Notes: generated from the letters alone by a model not told the origin. A DNA stretch of 64,000 nucleotides from JBBEAM01 sp040882845 (GCA_040882845.1 JBBEAM010000009.1:1-64000); one strand, 5' to 3'; positions 45,012 through 54,635 are shown, numbered from the stretch's first letter. Numbers and translations are program-made.

Positions 45012-46253
45012 CTAGTGCCCCACCGAGGCCGCGCCCTTTTCGCCGACCTGGTGGAAGCGCTCGAAGCGGTCGAGCGCGAAGGGTTTCAGGATGTCCGGCA
45101 CCTTTCCGGTAGCCAGAGTCTGCGACATCCGCTTGCCGCAGACCGGCGTCGCCTTGAAGCCCCAGGTGCCCCAGCCGGCGTCGATGTAATAGTTCTCCAC
45201 CGGCGTCTCGCCCATGATCGGCGAAAAGTCCGGGGTCATGTCGGTGATGCCGGCCCACTGGCGCAGCACCTTGACCTTCGACAGGAAGGGGAAGAGCTCG
45301 AGCATGTGCGACATCAGCCCTTCCTTGAAATCCAGGGTCGAGCGGGTCGAATAGAGGCCGTAGGGATCCGAGGAGCCGCCCATCACGAACTCGCCGCGCG
45401 AGGACTGGCTGATGTAGATGTGCAGCGAGCCGGAGACGACGATGGAATCGAACACCGGCTTGTAGGGTTCCGATACGCAGGCCTGCAGCGGGATCGAGCG
45501 GATCGGCAGCTTGAAACCGGCCATCTTGGAAACCGTGCCCGACATCCCCGCCGTCGCCTGCATCACCCTGCCCGCCTTGACCGTGCCCCGGGTGGTCTTC
45601 ACGCCGGTAACCCTCCCGCCCTCGATCTCCAGGCCGGTGACCTCGGTGTTCTGGTGGATCTCGACGCCGCGCTCCATGGCGCCGCGGGCATAGCCCCAGG
45701 CGACCGCGTCATGGCGGGCGATCGCCCCCGGCGGATGATAGAGCGCGCCCAGCACGGGGAAGCGCACGTCGTCGTCGAGACAGATTTCCGGGCAGATTTC
45801 CTTGATCTCGTCGGGGAAGACCACCCGCGAGCTGACGCCGAGATGCTTGTTGACCTCGGCCCGCCAGCGCGCCGTGCGAAGTGCCGCGTCGGTATGCGCC
45901 AGGGTGAAGTGGCCGCGCTCCGAATACATCAGGTTCATGTCGAAGTCGTTGGCCAGCTCCTGATAGAGCCGCACCGACTCGTCGTAGAAGGCCACGCCCT
46001 CAGGCGTGAGGTAGTTGGAGCGAATGATCGCCGTGTTGCGCGCGGTGTTGCCGCCGGCCAGCCAGCCCTTCTCCAGCACCGCGACGTTGGTGATCCCGTG
46101 ATCCTTCGCCAGGTAGTAGGCGCAGGCGAGGCCGTGGCCGCCGCCGCCGATGATGACGATGTCGTAGGAAGACTTGAGATCGCTTTCCGAGGGAAAGTGC
46201 CGGCGCGCCGGATAGGTCTTCGACAGGCCATACTTGAGGAGTGCGAGAGGCAT
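45012..46253 (-). CDS. soxB: Sarcosine oxidase beta subunit
   Basis: 413-residue catalytic flavoprotein subunit. The FAD motif YDIVIIGGGGHGLACAYYLA lies near residue 30, ARNTAIIRSNYL near 70, and the C-terminal AGWGTWGFKATPVCGK near 380. The ATG at 46253 gives the standard N-terminus MPLALLKYG; the frame is open upstream but unlike the family. First gene of soxBDAG. The promoter must lie in the 187-bp spacer to the divergent enolase-superfamily gene. Confidence 0.96.
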   Translation of the reverse strand: MPLALLKYGLSKTYPARRHFPSESDLKSSYDIVIIGGGGHGLACAYYLAKDHGITNVAVLEKGWLAGGNTARNTAIIRSNYLTPEGVAFYDESVRLYQELANDFDMNLMYSERGHFTLAHTDAALRTARWRAEVNKHLGVSSRVVFPDEIKEICPEICLDDDVRFPVLGALYHPPGAIARHDAVAWGYARGAMERGVEIHQNTEVTGLEIEGGRVTGVKTTRGTVKAGRVMQATAGMSGTVSKMAGFKLPIRSIPLQACVSEPYKPVFDSIVVSGSLHIYISQSSRGEFVMGGSSDPYGLYSTRSTLDFKEGLMSHMLELFPFLSKVKVLRQWAGITDMTPDFSPIMGETPVENYYIDAGWGTWGFKATPVCGKRMSQTLATGKVPDILKPFALDRFERFHQVGEKGAASVGH

Positions 46254-46440
46254 GCGACCGCCTGGGCTGGAGTGCGGCAGAGCGCGGCCCGACGGGCCGC
46301 CTCTTCCATCGCGCGATGCTAAGCCCGCCCCTTGCGCAAGCTGAACCAATATCGACAGGAATTGGCGGCAGGGCGACTTGCGGGCGCTAGTGCCCGGCCC
46401 GGGCTTGCTCTAATCTTCCCGGGATTCGAGGGAAAGAACG

Positions 46441-47544
46441 ATGAACACACCGCAGTTGCGCATCCGCAGTCTCAGGCTCCGCCCGGTGCTGGTGCCATTG
46501 AAACGGCCCCTGGTCACCCGGGTGGTGACGGTCGAGCAGGCGGCGCTGCTGCTGATCGACCTGAAGACCGAAGAGGGCATCGTCGGGCACAGCTATATCT
46601 TTGGCTATTCCCCGGCCGGCTGCCGTCACATCGCCAGCCTGCTCAGGCAGATCGAAGAACTGGTCCGGGGCGAAGCCGTCGCACCCGCGGTCCTCTACAA
46701 GCGCCTCCGCAAGGCGCTCACCCTGTTCGGGCAGCAGGGCCTGACCATGATGGCGATCTCCGGTTTCGACGTCGCCTGCTGGGACGCGCTAGCCAAGGTG
46801 GCAGGTCTGCCGCTGGCCAGACTGCTCGGCGGCACGCCAGGCAGAATCCCGGCCTACAACAGCAACGGGCTCGGCCTGATCGACCCGGCGGCGGTGGCCG
46901 AGGAGGCCCTGGCGCTGCGGGATGAGGCCGGCTACCGCATGGTCAAGCTGCGCATGGGCCGGGAGAAGCTCTCCGACGATCTCGCCGCGCTGCGCGCCGC
47001 GCGCGACGCCCTGGGTGAGGAAGCCCTGCTCCCGGTCGACTTCAATCAGGGCCTGACCGTCGAGGAGGCGCTGCGCCGCGGCCATGCGCTCGACGCCGAA
47101 GGCGGCGTCACTTGGATCGAGGAACCGATCGCCTACGACGACTACGCCGGCTGCGCCCGGATCGCCGCAGAGGTCGCAACGCCGGTCCAGATCGGCGAGA
47201 ACTTCTACGGCCCAGAGGACCTGGAACGCGCGCTGGAAGCCGGTGCCGCGGACTATGCGATGCCGGATCTGGAGCGGATCGGCGGCGTGACGGGCTGGCT
47301 GCGCGCCGCGGCCATCGCCGAGACCGCGCGCATCGAGATGTCGAGCCATCTCTTCCCGGAAGTCTCCTGCCACCTCATGGCGGTGACACCGACAGCGCAC
47401 TGGCTGGAAGTGGTGGACTGGGCGAGCCCGGTTCTGCAGCAGCCGCTTGAGATCGACATCGGGCACGCCGTGATCCCGGAACGCCCCGGAAACGGCCTCG
47501 CCTGGAACGAGGAGGCGGCGCGTCGCTACGCGTTCGATCTCTAG
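46441..47544 (+). CDS. Enolase-superfamily enzyme, mandelate racemase group
   Basis: 367-residue TIM-barrel enzyme with a capping N-domain. The acid/base set is K169-x-R171 (VKLRMG), the metal ligands D200 (VDFNQ), E227 (WIEEP) and E253 (IGENF), and the dyad D276 (MPDLERIGG)/H303 (SSHLF), equivalent to Asp270/His297 of mandelate racemase. All essential residues are present, so it is likely active on a carboxylate by abstracting the alpha proton. KxR instead of KxK means mandelate itself is not assured. Divergent from soxB. Confidence 0.85.
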   Translation: MNTPQLRIRSLRLRPVLVPLKRPLVTRVVTVEQAALLLIDLKTEEGIVGHSYIFGYSPAGCRHIASLLRQIEELVRGEAVAPAVLYKRLRKALTLFGQQGLTMMAISGFDVACWDALAKVAGLPLARLLGGTPGRIPAYNSNGLGLIDPAAVAEEALALRDEAGYRMVKLRMGREKLSDDLAALRAARDALGEEALLPVDFNQGLTVEEALRRGHALDAEGGVTWIEEPIAYDDYAGCARIAAEVATPVQIGENFYGPEDLERALEAGAADYAMPDLERIGGVTGWLRAAAIAETARIEMSSHLFPEVSCHLMAVTPTAHWLEVVDWASPVLQQPLEIDIGHAVIPERPGNGLAWNEEAARRYAFDL

Positions 47545-47630
47545 CTCTCGCAGATTTGAAGGGCGTACAGGGCAAAGTTCGCGCAACACTTGGACAGCGT
47601 ACAACCTCTTGCTGAGGCAAGAAGTGCAGC

Positions 47631-48050
47631 ATGCATGACTACGACGTCAGGCGAAGCATCGCCGCTGCGCCGGCGGTGGTCTGGTCGATCCTGACCGATA
47701 CGGCGGCGCTACAGGACGGCAGTTTCGGCATCCTGAAGATCGATGGCCAGATCGGCCCCGGCGCCAGGATCTCGATCCTCTCCGAGGTCAGCCCCAAGCG
47801 CGCCTTCCCGGTCAAGGTCGTGGAGCTGGTGCCGGAGCGGCTGATGGTCTGGCAGGGCGGCATGCCCTTCGGCCTGTTCAAGGGCGTGCGCCGCTTCGAG
47901 CTGCGCGAGGAGCCCGGCGGCACCACCTTTCGTATGTACGAGGATTTCTCCGGCCCGCTGGCGCCGATGATCCGCAAATCCATGCCCGACTTGACGGCGA
48001 CCTTCGACAAGTTTGCCGATGCCTTGAAGGCCCGCGCCGAAGCCCGCTGA
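47631..48050 (+). CDS. SRPBCC (START/Bet v1-like) domain protein
   Basis: 139-residue single-domain protein of the polyketide-cyclase/START-like class. The N-terminus DYDVRRSIAAAPAVVWSILTD is the classic SRPBCC opening, and VVELVPERLMVWQGGM and FRMYEDFSGPLAPMI follow. It would bind a hydrophobic ligand in the cytoplasm. No enzyme activity can be assigned. It lies alone between two metabolic genes on the same strand. Confidence 0.82.
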   Translation: MHDYDVRRSIAAAPAVVWSILTDTAALQDGSFGILKIDGQIGPGARISILSEVSPKRAFPVKVVELVPERLMVWQGGMPFGLFKGVRRFELREEPGGTTFRMYEDFSGPLAPMIRKSMPDLTATFDKFADALKARAEAR

Positions 48051-48204
48051 CTCTTTTTTCGGCCTCCGCCCCTGTCGACTGCGAAGCGCAGACTGTCGGA
48101 TTTACGCGATGACCGTCGCCTGAAGGCGTGTAGCGTCCGCCCGTATTACTCGTGTCATCCAGCGCCCGAGAGGCGCGGCAGTTCGCACCACGGAGAAACA
48201 GGAC

Positions 48205-49548
48205 ATGGCCCTCCCCTCGCAGTCCAAGTATGTCGTGATCGGCGCCGGCATTCACGGCCTCAGCACCGCCTGGCATCTCGCCACCCTGCTCAAGGCCAAG
48301 GGCATCGGCAGCGGCGAGGACATTCTCGTCCTCGACAAGACCTCGATCGCCGCCGGCGCCTCGGGCATCGCCTGCGGCGTGGTGCGCAACAACTACTACC
48401 AGCCGGCGATGCGCGAGCTGATGGCGCACTCGGTCGAGGTCTGGGAAAGCGACCCCAAGGCCTTCTCCTACCATCCAGTCGGCTACATGCAGATCTCGCC
48501 CGAGGGCATGCACGAAGACGTCTCGACGATCTACGAGCAGCAGAAGGCGATCGGTTACGAGTCGGTCTTCGTCGAGGGCGAGAAGGACTCCCTGGACTAC
48601 ATGCAGGGCCTGTTCAGCGACTGGCAGGCCAAGGGCATCACTTCGGTGCTGCACGAGAAGAAGGGCGGCTTCGCCAACAACACCAAGTCGATCTATGGCC
48701 TGGCCAAAAAGGCCGAGGACGCGGGCGTGCGAATCATGACCGGCGTCGAGGTGACCGGCTTCGAACACGGCCACAACTCCGACGCGGTCACAGCGGTGGT
48801 CACCGACAAGGGCAAGATCGAGTGCGACCAGGTGGTGGTCGGCACCGGCCCCTGGGTGCGCCACATCTGGGACATGCTGGAGCTGCCCAAATCGGTCGAC
48901 ATCAAGGGCCCGGACGGCCAGATGCTGCGCGACGTTCCGATGTGGACCTACTGGGCGCTGGAGGAAGGCGTGCTGGGCGTCGATCCCGATTTCCAGAAGA
49001 CCAACGACGGCAAGCTGCCGCCGGTGATCCATGTCGATACCGACGCGCCGCTTTATTCCGACGTCGATGGCTCGCTGATTACCGACGAGCTCTGGGGCAT
49101 CTATTACAAGCCCGACTTCCACTTCAACGGCGTCCAGGGCGGGGCCATGCCCTATAAGGTCGAGACCCCGACCGATAAGGTCCAGGTCGATCCCTATGGC
49201 GTCGACAGCCCCGACTTCATCGTCGGCGACGACTTCGCCCACATGTGGTGCTCGGCGCTGGCCTTCTGCCAGAAGCGCTTCGAGGGGCAGATCTCCAAGT
49301 GGAAGCGCGAGCCCTCCGGCGGCCTCGGCTGCTTCACCCCGGACTCCTTCCCGGTCTTCGACACCTTCCGCGAGAACGTCCACATCATCGCCGACTCCAA
49401 CCACGGCTATAAGATGATCGGCGTCGGCAAGCTGGTCGCCGAGGAGATGATCAACGGCGAGAGCGCATTGCTGAAGCCCTTCCGCTTCTCGCGCTACGCC
49501 GAAGGCAAGCTGCACCCGACCTCGCACAGCCCCTTCCCCTGGAGCTGA
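48205..49548 (+). CDS. FAD-dependent oxidoreductase, sarcosine oxidase beta-like (second copy)
   Basis: 447-residue paralogue of the enzyme at 21920. They share the FAD motif (GAGIHGLSTAWHLA), GASGIACGVVRN and the C-terminal SNHGYKMIGVGKLVAEEM. Single-subunit DAO-type enzymes of this kind oxidise methylated or secondary amines. Here no HutC-type site is seen in the 154-bp upstream spacer, so regulation differs from its paralogue. A strong terminator follows, then an amidase on the same strand. Confidence 0.85.
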   Translation: MALPSQSKYVVIGAGIHGLSTAWHLATLLKAKGIGSGEDILVLDKTSIAAGASGIACGVVRNNYYQPAMRELMAHSVEVWESDPKAFSYHPVGYMQISPEGMHEDVSTIYEQQKAIGYESVFVEGEKDSLDYMQGLFSDWQAKGITSVLHEKKGGFANNTKSIYGLAKKAEDAGVRIMTGVEVTGFEHGHNSDAVTAVVTDKGKIECDQVVVGTGPWVRHIWDMLELPKSVDIKGPDGQMLRDVPMWTYWALEEGVLGVDPDFQKTNDGKLPPVIHVDTDAPLYSDVDGSLITDELWGIYYKPDFHFNGVQGGAMPYKVETPTDKVQVDPYGVDSPDFIVGDDFAHMWCSALAFCQKRFEGQISKWKREPSGGLGCFTPDSFPVFDTFRENVHIIADSNHGYKMIGVGKLVAEEMINGESALLKPFRFSRYAEGKLHPTSHSPFPWS

Positions 49549-49570
49549 GGCGGAGAAATTTTGCGATGGA

Positions 49571-49599
49571 AAGGCCCGGCGGAGACGCCGGGCCTTTTT
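49571..49599 (+). terminator. Rho-independent terminator after the FAD oxidoreductase
   Basis: An 11-bp perfect stem (AAGGCCCGGCG with complement) around GAGA followed by TTT, 22 bp past the stop codon. Confidence 0.88.
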
Positions 49600-49675
49600 C
49601 ATTGCGCCCCCTTGCACGGGGGAAAGAAGCGCCGTCTGATGGTGCGCGCCGACAACCAGCACGCGGGCCCGACCG

Positions 49676-51094
49676 ATGAGCGACCACGACCTCTGCTACC
49701 TCTCCGCCAGCGACGCCATCGCAAAGTTCAAGGCGCGCGAGCTCTCCCCGGTCGAGCTGATGCGCGCGACGATCGCGCGCGCCGAGGCGGTCGAGCCGAA
49801 GATCAACGCCTTCGCCTACCGTTACTACGAGGAGGCGCTGGACAAGGCCAAGGCGGCCGAGGCGCGCTACATGAAGAGCGACGGCCGGCCGCGCCCGCTG
49901 GAAGGCCTGCCGACAGCCATCAAGGACGAGTCCTTCATCAAAGGGCAGATCACCTCCAACGGCTCGCTGATGCTGAAGGACGAGGTCGCCAGCTTCACCT
50001 CGCCGGGAGCCGAGCGCCTGCTGCGCGCCGGCGCCATCGTTCACGCCCGCACCGCGACCCCGGAATTCTCCTGCTCCGGCGTCACCCAGTCCAGGCTCTG
50101 GGGCGTCACCCGCAACCCCTGGAATCTCGACTACACGCCGGGCGGCTCTTCGGGCGGCTCCGGGGCTGCGCTGGCGGCCGGCACCTCATCCCTCGCCAGC
50201 GGCTCCGACATCGGCGGCTCGATCCGGATCCCCGCATCGGCCAGCGGCGTCGCCGGCTTCAAGCCGCCCTACGGACGCAATCCCGACGACTACCCCTTCA
50301 ACCTCGATGCCTACTGCCATACCGGTCCGATGGCGCGCAGCGTCGCCGATCTGGCGTTGATGCAGAACGTGATGGCGGGCCCCCACCCCAAGGACATCGT
50401 CAGTCTGCGGCCGAAGCTGCGCATCCCCAAGGACCTGAAGGGCATCGAAGGCTGGAAGATCGCCTACTCGATGGATCTCGGCTACTGCCCCATCGATTCC
50501 GAGGTGCGCGCCAATACCGAGGCGGCGCTGGAGGCTTTCCGCGCCGCCGGCGCTTCGGTCGAGGAGGTCGAGTTGGGCTGGTCCTGGGCGGCGCTGTCGG
50601 CCGCGCACAACTATCTCGGTCATCTCTTCGGCACCTACATCGGCCGCTACCTTGGCCGCCACGGCCTGGAGATGACCAACTACGCCCGCGCCTTCGCCGA
50701 GATGGGACGGCAGACCACGGCCAACGATTTCCTGGAGGCGCATGACGTCGCGGGAGAGATGTACGCGACCTTCGGACCGCTGATGCAGCGCTATAACATC
50801 TTCCTCTGCCCCACCCTGGCGGTGCCTTCGGTGAGCGCTACCCACGACCAGTCGCGCGACAGGATCGAGATCGAGGGCGTCGAGGTCGACCCCACTCTGG
50901 GCTGGACCCTGACCTATCCCTTCAACATGCTGAGCCGCTGCCCGGTCATCTCCGTGCCCTCGGGATTCGCAAAGAATGGAGTCCCGACGGGCCTGCAGAT
51001 CGTTGGCCGGACCTACGACGACGTTTCGGTGTTCCGCGCCGCCAAGGCCTTCGAGGCCGAACGGCCCTGGCGGGACGCCCGGCCCAAGCTCTAA
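49676..51094 (+). CDS. Amidase-signature family hydrolase
   Basis: 472-residue amidase of the AS family, using a Lys-cisSer-Ser triad. K83 (TAIKDES), S158 (PGGSSGGSG) and S182 (SDIGGSIRIPA) are all present. It is a paralogue of the gene at 56827 with the same N-terminal pattern (MSDxDLCYL). The substrate is unknown; amide or carbamoyl compounds that release ammonia would fit the nitrogen theme. Shares a palindromic repeat at its 3' end with the convergent GATase gene. Confidence 0.9.
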   Translation: MSDHDLCYLSASDAIAKFKARELSPVELMRATIARAEAVEPKINAFAYRYYEEALDKAKAAEARYMKSDGRPRPLEGLPTAIKDESFIKGQITSNGSLMLKDEVASFTSPGAERLLRAGAIVHARTATPEFSCSGVTQSRLWGVTRNPWNLDYTPGGSSGGSGAALAAGTSSLASGSDIGGSIRIPASASGVAGFKPPYGRNPDDYPFNLDAYCHTGPMARSVADLALMQNVMAGPHPKDIVSLRPKLRIPKDLKGIEGWKIAYSMDLGYCPIDSEVRANTEAALEAFRAAGASVEEVELGWSWAALSAAHNYLGHLFGTYIGRYLGRHGLEMTNYARAFAEMGRQTTANDFLEAHDVAGEMYATFGPLMQRYNIFLCPTLAVPSVSATHDQSRDRIEIEGVEVDPTLGWTLTYPFNMLSRCPVISVPSGFAKNGVPTGLQIVGRTYDDVSVFRAAKAFEAERPWRDARPKL

Positions 51095-51099
51095 AGCAA

Positions 51100-51132
51100 G
51101 ATCGGATCGCACTGATTCAGTGCGATCCGATC
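51100..51132. repeat. Intergenic palindromic element between convergent genes
   Basis: A 16-bp perfect arm (GATCGGATCGCACTGA) with its complement around one central base, flanked by CTAAAGC and GGCTCTA. It lacks a T-run, so it looks like a RIME/REP-type dispersed palindrome of alphaproteobacteria more than a plain terminator. It may still end both transcripts. Confidence 0.7.
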
Positions 51133-51143
51133 AGGCTCTAGCG

Positions 51144-51857
51144 TCATTCCAGCCAGCGGTCGAGAAAGCCGTCGAGCCAGTCGCCGAGCGGCGCGTGGTA
51201 GCGCCGGGCGTCGCAGAACTGCTTGGTGGCCGGCTGGGCGCCGGGTTCGGCGAGGCAGTGCGCCGCCTGCTCCGTCCAACGGCACATGATCGCCGGCGTC
51301 ACCTCGGGATGAAACTGCAGGCCGAAGGCGGAAGGGCCGTAGCGGAATGCCTGGTTGGGAAAGGTCTCGCCGGCTGCCAGAAGCTCGCAGCCATGGGGCA
51401 GGCTGAAGCCTTCCTTGTGCCAGTGATAGACATGCAGGGTCTCCGGGAAGAGTCCGGCCCCGGCTTCGGTCGCCTCGATCGGCTCGTAGCCGACCTCCCA
51501 GCATCCTTCGGGATGGGGCGCAACGCTTCCGCCCAGCGCGCGGCACAGCAGCTGGCCGCCGAGACAGATCCCGAGGAATGGCTTTTCCGCCTTTACCCAG
51601 GCTTCGATGGAGCGGATTTCCTGGGCCAGAAAATCCAGGCTGCCGGAATCGTTGGCGCTCTGGGCGCCGCCGTAGACGACCATCGCTTCGTAGCCATCCT
51701 CGGGGCCTGGGATCGGATCGCCGCGGTAGCTGTGCCACCAGCGGACTTCGTAACCGCGCTCGGCGATGCGCTGCGACACCCGGTCGATGCGCGGCCCGGG
51801 CGCATGCACCACCAGCAGGACCCGGCCTTTCGCGTCGCCTCTGTGTCGTTGCCCCAT
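51144..51857 (-). CDS. Class I glutamine amidotransferase-like protein
   Basis: 237-residue GATase-1 domain protein with the full triad: C98 (LGICLGGQLL), H183 and E185 (LQFHPEV). No synthetase domain is attached, so glutamine or a gamma-glutamyl compound may be hydrolysed. A gamma-glutamyl-hydrolase-like role next to amine pathways is attractive but unproven; PuuD belongs to a different subfamily. Convergent with the amidase. Confidence 0.86.
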   Translation of the reverse strand: MGQRHRGDAKGRVLLVVHAPGPRIDRVSQRIAERGYEVRWWHSYRGDPIPGPEDGYEAMVVYGGAQSANDSGSLDFLAQEIRSIEAWVKAEKPFLGICLGGQLLCRALGGSVAPHPEGCWEVGYEPIEATEAGAGLFPETLHVYHWHKEGFSLPHGCELLAAGETFPNQAFRYGPSAFGLQFHPEVTPAIMCRWTEQAAHCLAEPGAQPATKQFCDARRYHAPLGDWLDGFLDRWLE

Positions 51858-51987
51858 ACCCAGGCGATACCCCAGCGCGGGAATTTCCTCAAGCGCCGCG
51901 GCAAGATTTCTCTGGACGGCGGCGGAAAGCTGGTTTCAAGGTTTCGCCGAAATTCTCAGGCATCCGGCCTTCGCTACAGAGTGAAAG

Positions 51988-52992
51988 ATGGACAGCGCGC
52001 AAGCCGCCAGCGCCGAGGCGCAGCTAAACGTCAGAACATCCAGCGGGCCGCAGATCTACGGCTTCCTGCTGATCCCGAATTTCTCTCTGCTCGCATTTTC
52101 CTCGGCGCTCGAGCCGCTACGCTCCGCCAACCGGCTTTCCGGTAGTCAACGCTACCAGTGGCATCTGATCTCCCCCGAGGGGGGCATGGTCACAACTTCC
52201 AGCGGCATCGAAGTCAAGACAACCAAGACCGCTGCCGAGGTCGAGCGGTTGAACACCCTGATCGTTTGCGGCGGGCTCAAGGCCGAACGCTTCGAGGATA
52301 AGGCGACCTTCGCCTGGCTGCGCCGTCTCGATCGCGAGGGCGTGCGGGTCGGCGCGCTGTCGACAGGCACCTATCTGCTGGCCAAGGCCGGTCTGCTGGA
52401 CGGCTACCGCTGTACGATCCACTGGGAGAATCTCGAATCCTTCGCCGAGGACTATCCCAATCTCGAGGTCTCGCCGGAGCTCTACGAGATCGACCGCAAC
52501 CGCTTCACCTGCTCGGGCGGCACAGCGGTGCTCGACCTGATGCTCTCGCTGATCGCCCTGGAGCACGGGCGCACCCTGGCGACTCAGGTCGCCGAGCAGT
52601 TCATCCACGAACGCATCCGCGAGCGCCACGACAGCCAGCGCATGGCGCTGCGTGCCCGCCTCGGCATCAGCCACCCCAAGCTGCTCAAGGTGGTGGAATT
52701 GATGGAGCAGCATCAGGAAGAACCGCTGTCGCGCTCCGCCCTGGCCCAGCGCGCCGGACTTTCCACCCGGCAGCTCGAACGCCTGTTCCGCAAGTATCTC
52801 CACCGCACGCCGACCCGCTTCTACCTTGAGCTGCGGCTCAACCGGGCACGCAAGCTGCTCAACCAGACGGCCATGCCGGTGCTCGACGTGGCGCTTGCCT
52901 GCGGATTCATCTCGGCCTCGCACTTCTCCAAGTGCTACAGGGAATTCTTCAACCGCACGCCCCGCGAGGAGCGGGCGCTGCAAACCCCCTAG
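51988..52992 (+). CDS. GlxA-family AraC-type regulator (GbdR-like)
   Basis: 334-residue transcription activator. An N-terminal DJ-1/PfpI-like domain (IYGFLLIPNFSLLAFSSALEPL; CGGLKAERF) precedes a C-terminal AraC double HTH (LSRSALAQRAGLSTRQLERLFRKYL and MPVLDVALACGFISASHFSKCYREFFNRTP). The best-known relative, GbdR, activates glycine betaine/dimethylglycine/sarcosine genes, which fits the nearby sox genes. hutH starts only 10 bp downstream, so the regulator and hutH may form an operon. Ligand unproven. Confidence 0.87.
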   Translation: MDSAQAASAEAQLNVRTSSGPQIYGFLLIPNFSLLAFSSALEPLRSANRLSGSQRYQWHLISPEGGMVTTSSGIEVKTTKTAAEVERLNTLIVCGGLKAERFEDKATFAWLRRLDREGVRVGALSTGTYLLAKAGLLDGYRCTIHWENLESFAEDYPNLEVSPELYEIDRNRFTCSGGTAVLDLMLSLIALEHGRTLATQVAEQFIHERIRERHDSQRMALRARLGISHPKLLKVVELMEQHQEEPLSRSALAQRAGLSTRQLERLFRKYLHRTPTRFYLELRLNRARKLLNQTAMPVLDVALACGFISASHFSKCYREFFNRTPREERALQTP

Positions 52993-53001
52993 GACCGCAC
53001 C

Positions 53002-54537
53002 ATGCAGCTCACGCCCGGCCGGACGACGCTCGCCGATCTCCATGCTTTCTGGCGTGGCGCCGGAGACGTCAGCCTGCCGGACAGTGTCTGGCCCGCCGTC
53101 GAGGCCGCCGCCGCCACGGTGCAGGCGGCCCTGCAGAAGCAGCGCCCGACCTATGGCGTCAACACCGGCTTCGGGCTGCTGGCGCGTCAGCGCATCTCGC
53201 TGGATCAGGTCAAGGAGCTGCAGCGGCGCCTGGTGCTCAGCCACTGCGCCGGGGTCGGCGCGCCGCTGCCCGACCGCGTGGTGCGGATGGTTCTGCTGCT
53301 GAAGATCGGCAGCCTGGCGCGCGGTCACTCCGGCATCTCCCGGCGGGTCATCGAGCTGCTGCTGGCCCTGCTCAACGCCGGCGCCCTGCCGGTGATCCCC
53401 GAGCAGGGCTCGGTCGGCGCCTCGGGCGACCTGGCGCCGCTTGCGGCGATGTCCGCCACCCTGATCGGCGAGGGCGAGCTGCGCCTGAACGGCAAGACCC
53501 TGCCTTCCGCAGAAGCGCTCTCGGCGCTCAACCTGCAGCCCATCGAGCTCGACGCCAAGGAAGGCCTGGCCCTGCTCAACGGCACCCAGGTTTCCACGGC
53601 CCTGGCGCTGGAAGGCCTGTTCAAGGCCCTGGACGTCTTCGCCGCGGCGATCGCCGCCGGAGCGATGTCGGTCGACGCGGCGCTGGGCAGCGACACCCCC
53701 TTCGATCCGCGAATCCACGAGATCCGCGGCCAGCCAGGCCAAATCGCCGCGGCGCAGCTGCTGCGCCGGCTGCTGGAGGGCAGTCCGATCCGCGGTTCCC
53801 ATCTGGAATGCGACCGGGTGCAGGACCCCTACTCGCTGCGCTGCCAGCCGCAGGTTATGGGCGCCGCGCTCGACGTGCTGCGAGGCGCCGCCGAGACCCT
53901 GGAGCGCGAGGCCAACGCCGTCTCCGACAATCCCGTGGTCTTCGCCGACAGCGGCGAGATCCTCTCCGGCGGCAACTTCCACGCCGAGCCGGTGGCCTTC
54001 GCCGCAGACATGATCGCGCTAGCGGTCTCCGAAATCGCGGCGATCTCGGAACGGCGCATCGCCCTGCTGACCGACGCCACCTTGTCCAGCCTGCCGGCCT
54101 TCCTGGTCGCCGAGCCGGGGCTCAACTCCGGCTTCATGATCGCCCATGTCACCGCTGCCGCGCTGGCCAGCGAGACCAAGCTGCTGGCGGCGCCGGCCAG
54201 CGTCGACTCCCTGCCGACCTCGGCCAACCAGGAGGACCACGTCTCCATGGCGACCCACGGCGCGCTGCGGCTCGGGCGGATGACCGCCAACGCCGGGCGG
54301 GTGGTCGCGATCGAGCTGCTGGCCGCCGCCCAGGGCATCGACCTGCGCGCGCCGCTGAAAAGCTCCGCCGCGCTGGAAGGTCTCAAGGGCCAGATCCGCG
54401 AGCGGGTTCCCATGCTCGGCGACGACCGGCCCTTTACCCCGGATATCGAGGCCGTCGCCGCGCTGGTGGAAAGCGGCGCGCTGACCGCGCCCGTGACGGG
54501 CGACAGCCCCTGGACCTTGCTGCAAAAGCTGGTCTAA
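53002..54537 (+). CDS. hutH: Histidine ammonia-lyase
   Basis: 511-residue lyase converting L-histidine to urocanate plus ammonia. The MIO cofactor triad A140-S141-G142 (GSVGASGDLAPLA) is present, with the expected NGTQVS and QDPYSLRCQPQVMG blocks. The gene lies about 17 kb from hutU and downstream of a GlxA-type regulator rather than in the main hut cluster. No HutC-type palindrome is seen upstream. Confidence 0.97.
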   Translation: MQLTPGRTTLADLHAFWRGAGDVSLPDSVWPAVEAAAATVQAALQKQRPTYGVNTGFGLLARQRISLDQVKELQRRLVLSHCAGVGAPLPDRVVRMVLLLKIGSLARGHSGISRRVIELLLALLNAGALPVIPEQGSVGASGDLAPLAAMSATLIGEGELRLNGKTLPSAEALSALNLQPIELDAKEGLALLNGTQVSTALALEGLFKALDVFAAAIAAGAMSVDAALGSDTPFDPRIHEIRGQPGQIAAAQLLRRLLEGSPIRGSHLECDRVQDPYSLRCQPQVMGAALDVLRGAAETLEREANAVSDNPVVFADSGEILSGGNFHAEPVAFAADMIALAVSEIAAISERRIALLTDATLSSLPAFLVAEPGLNSGFMIAHVTAAALASETKLLAAPASVDSLPTSANQEDHVSMATHGALRLGRMTANAGRVVAIELLAAAQGIDLRAPLKSSAALEGLKGQIRERVPMLGDDRPFTPDIEAVAALVESGALTAPVTGDSPWTLLQKLV

Positions 54538-54635
54538 AAGAGGCGCGCCTTTCCCACCCCGGAGTCCTTCCGCCGCCGGAGGCTCATGGCAGCCATGCCG
54601 CCGCCTGCCTTGTACCCGCCGGCCGCAATCGATAG

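Noticed and set aside
46254..46440. Glycine riboswitch before soxB
   Set aside because: No tandem aptamer-like conserved blocks are visible in the 187-bp spacer.
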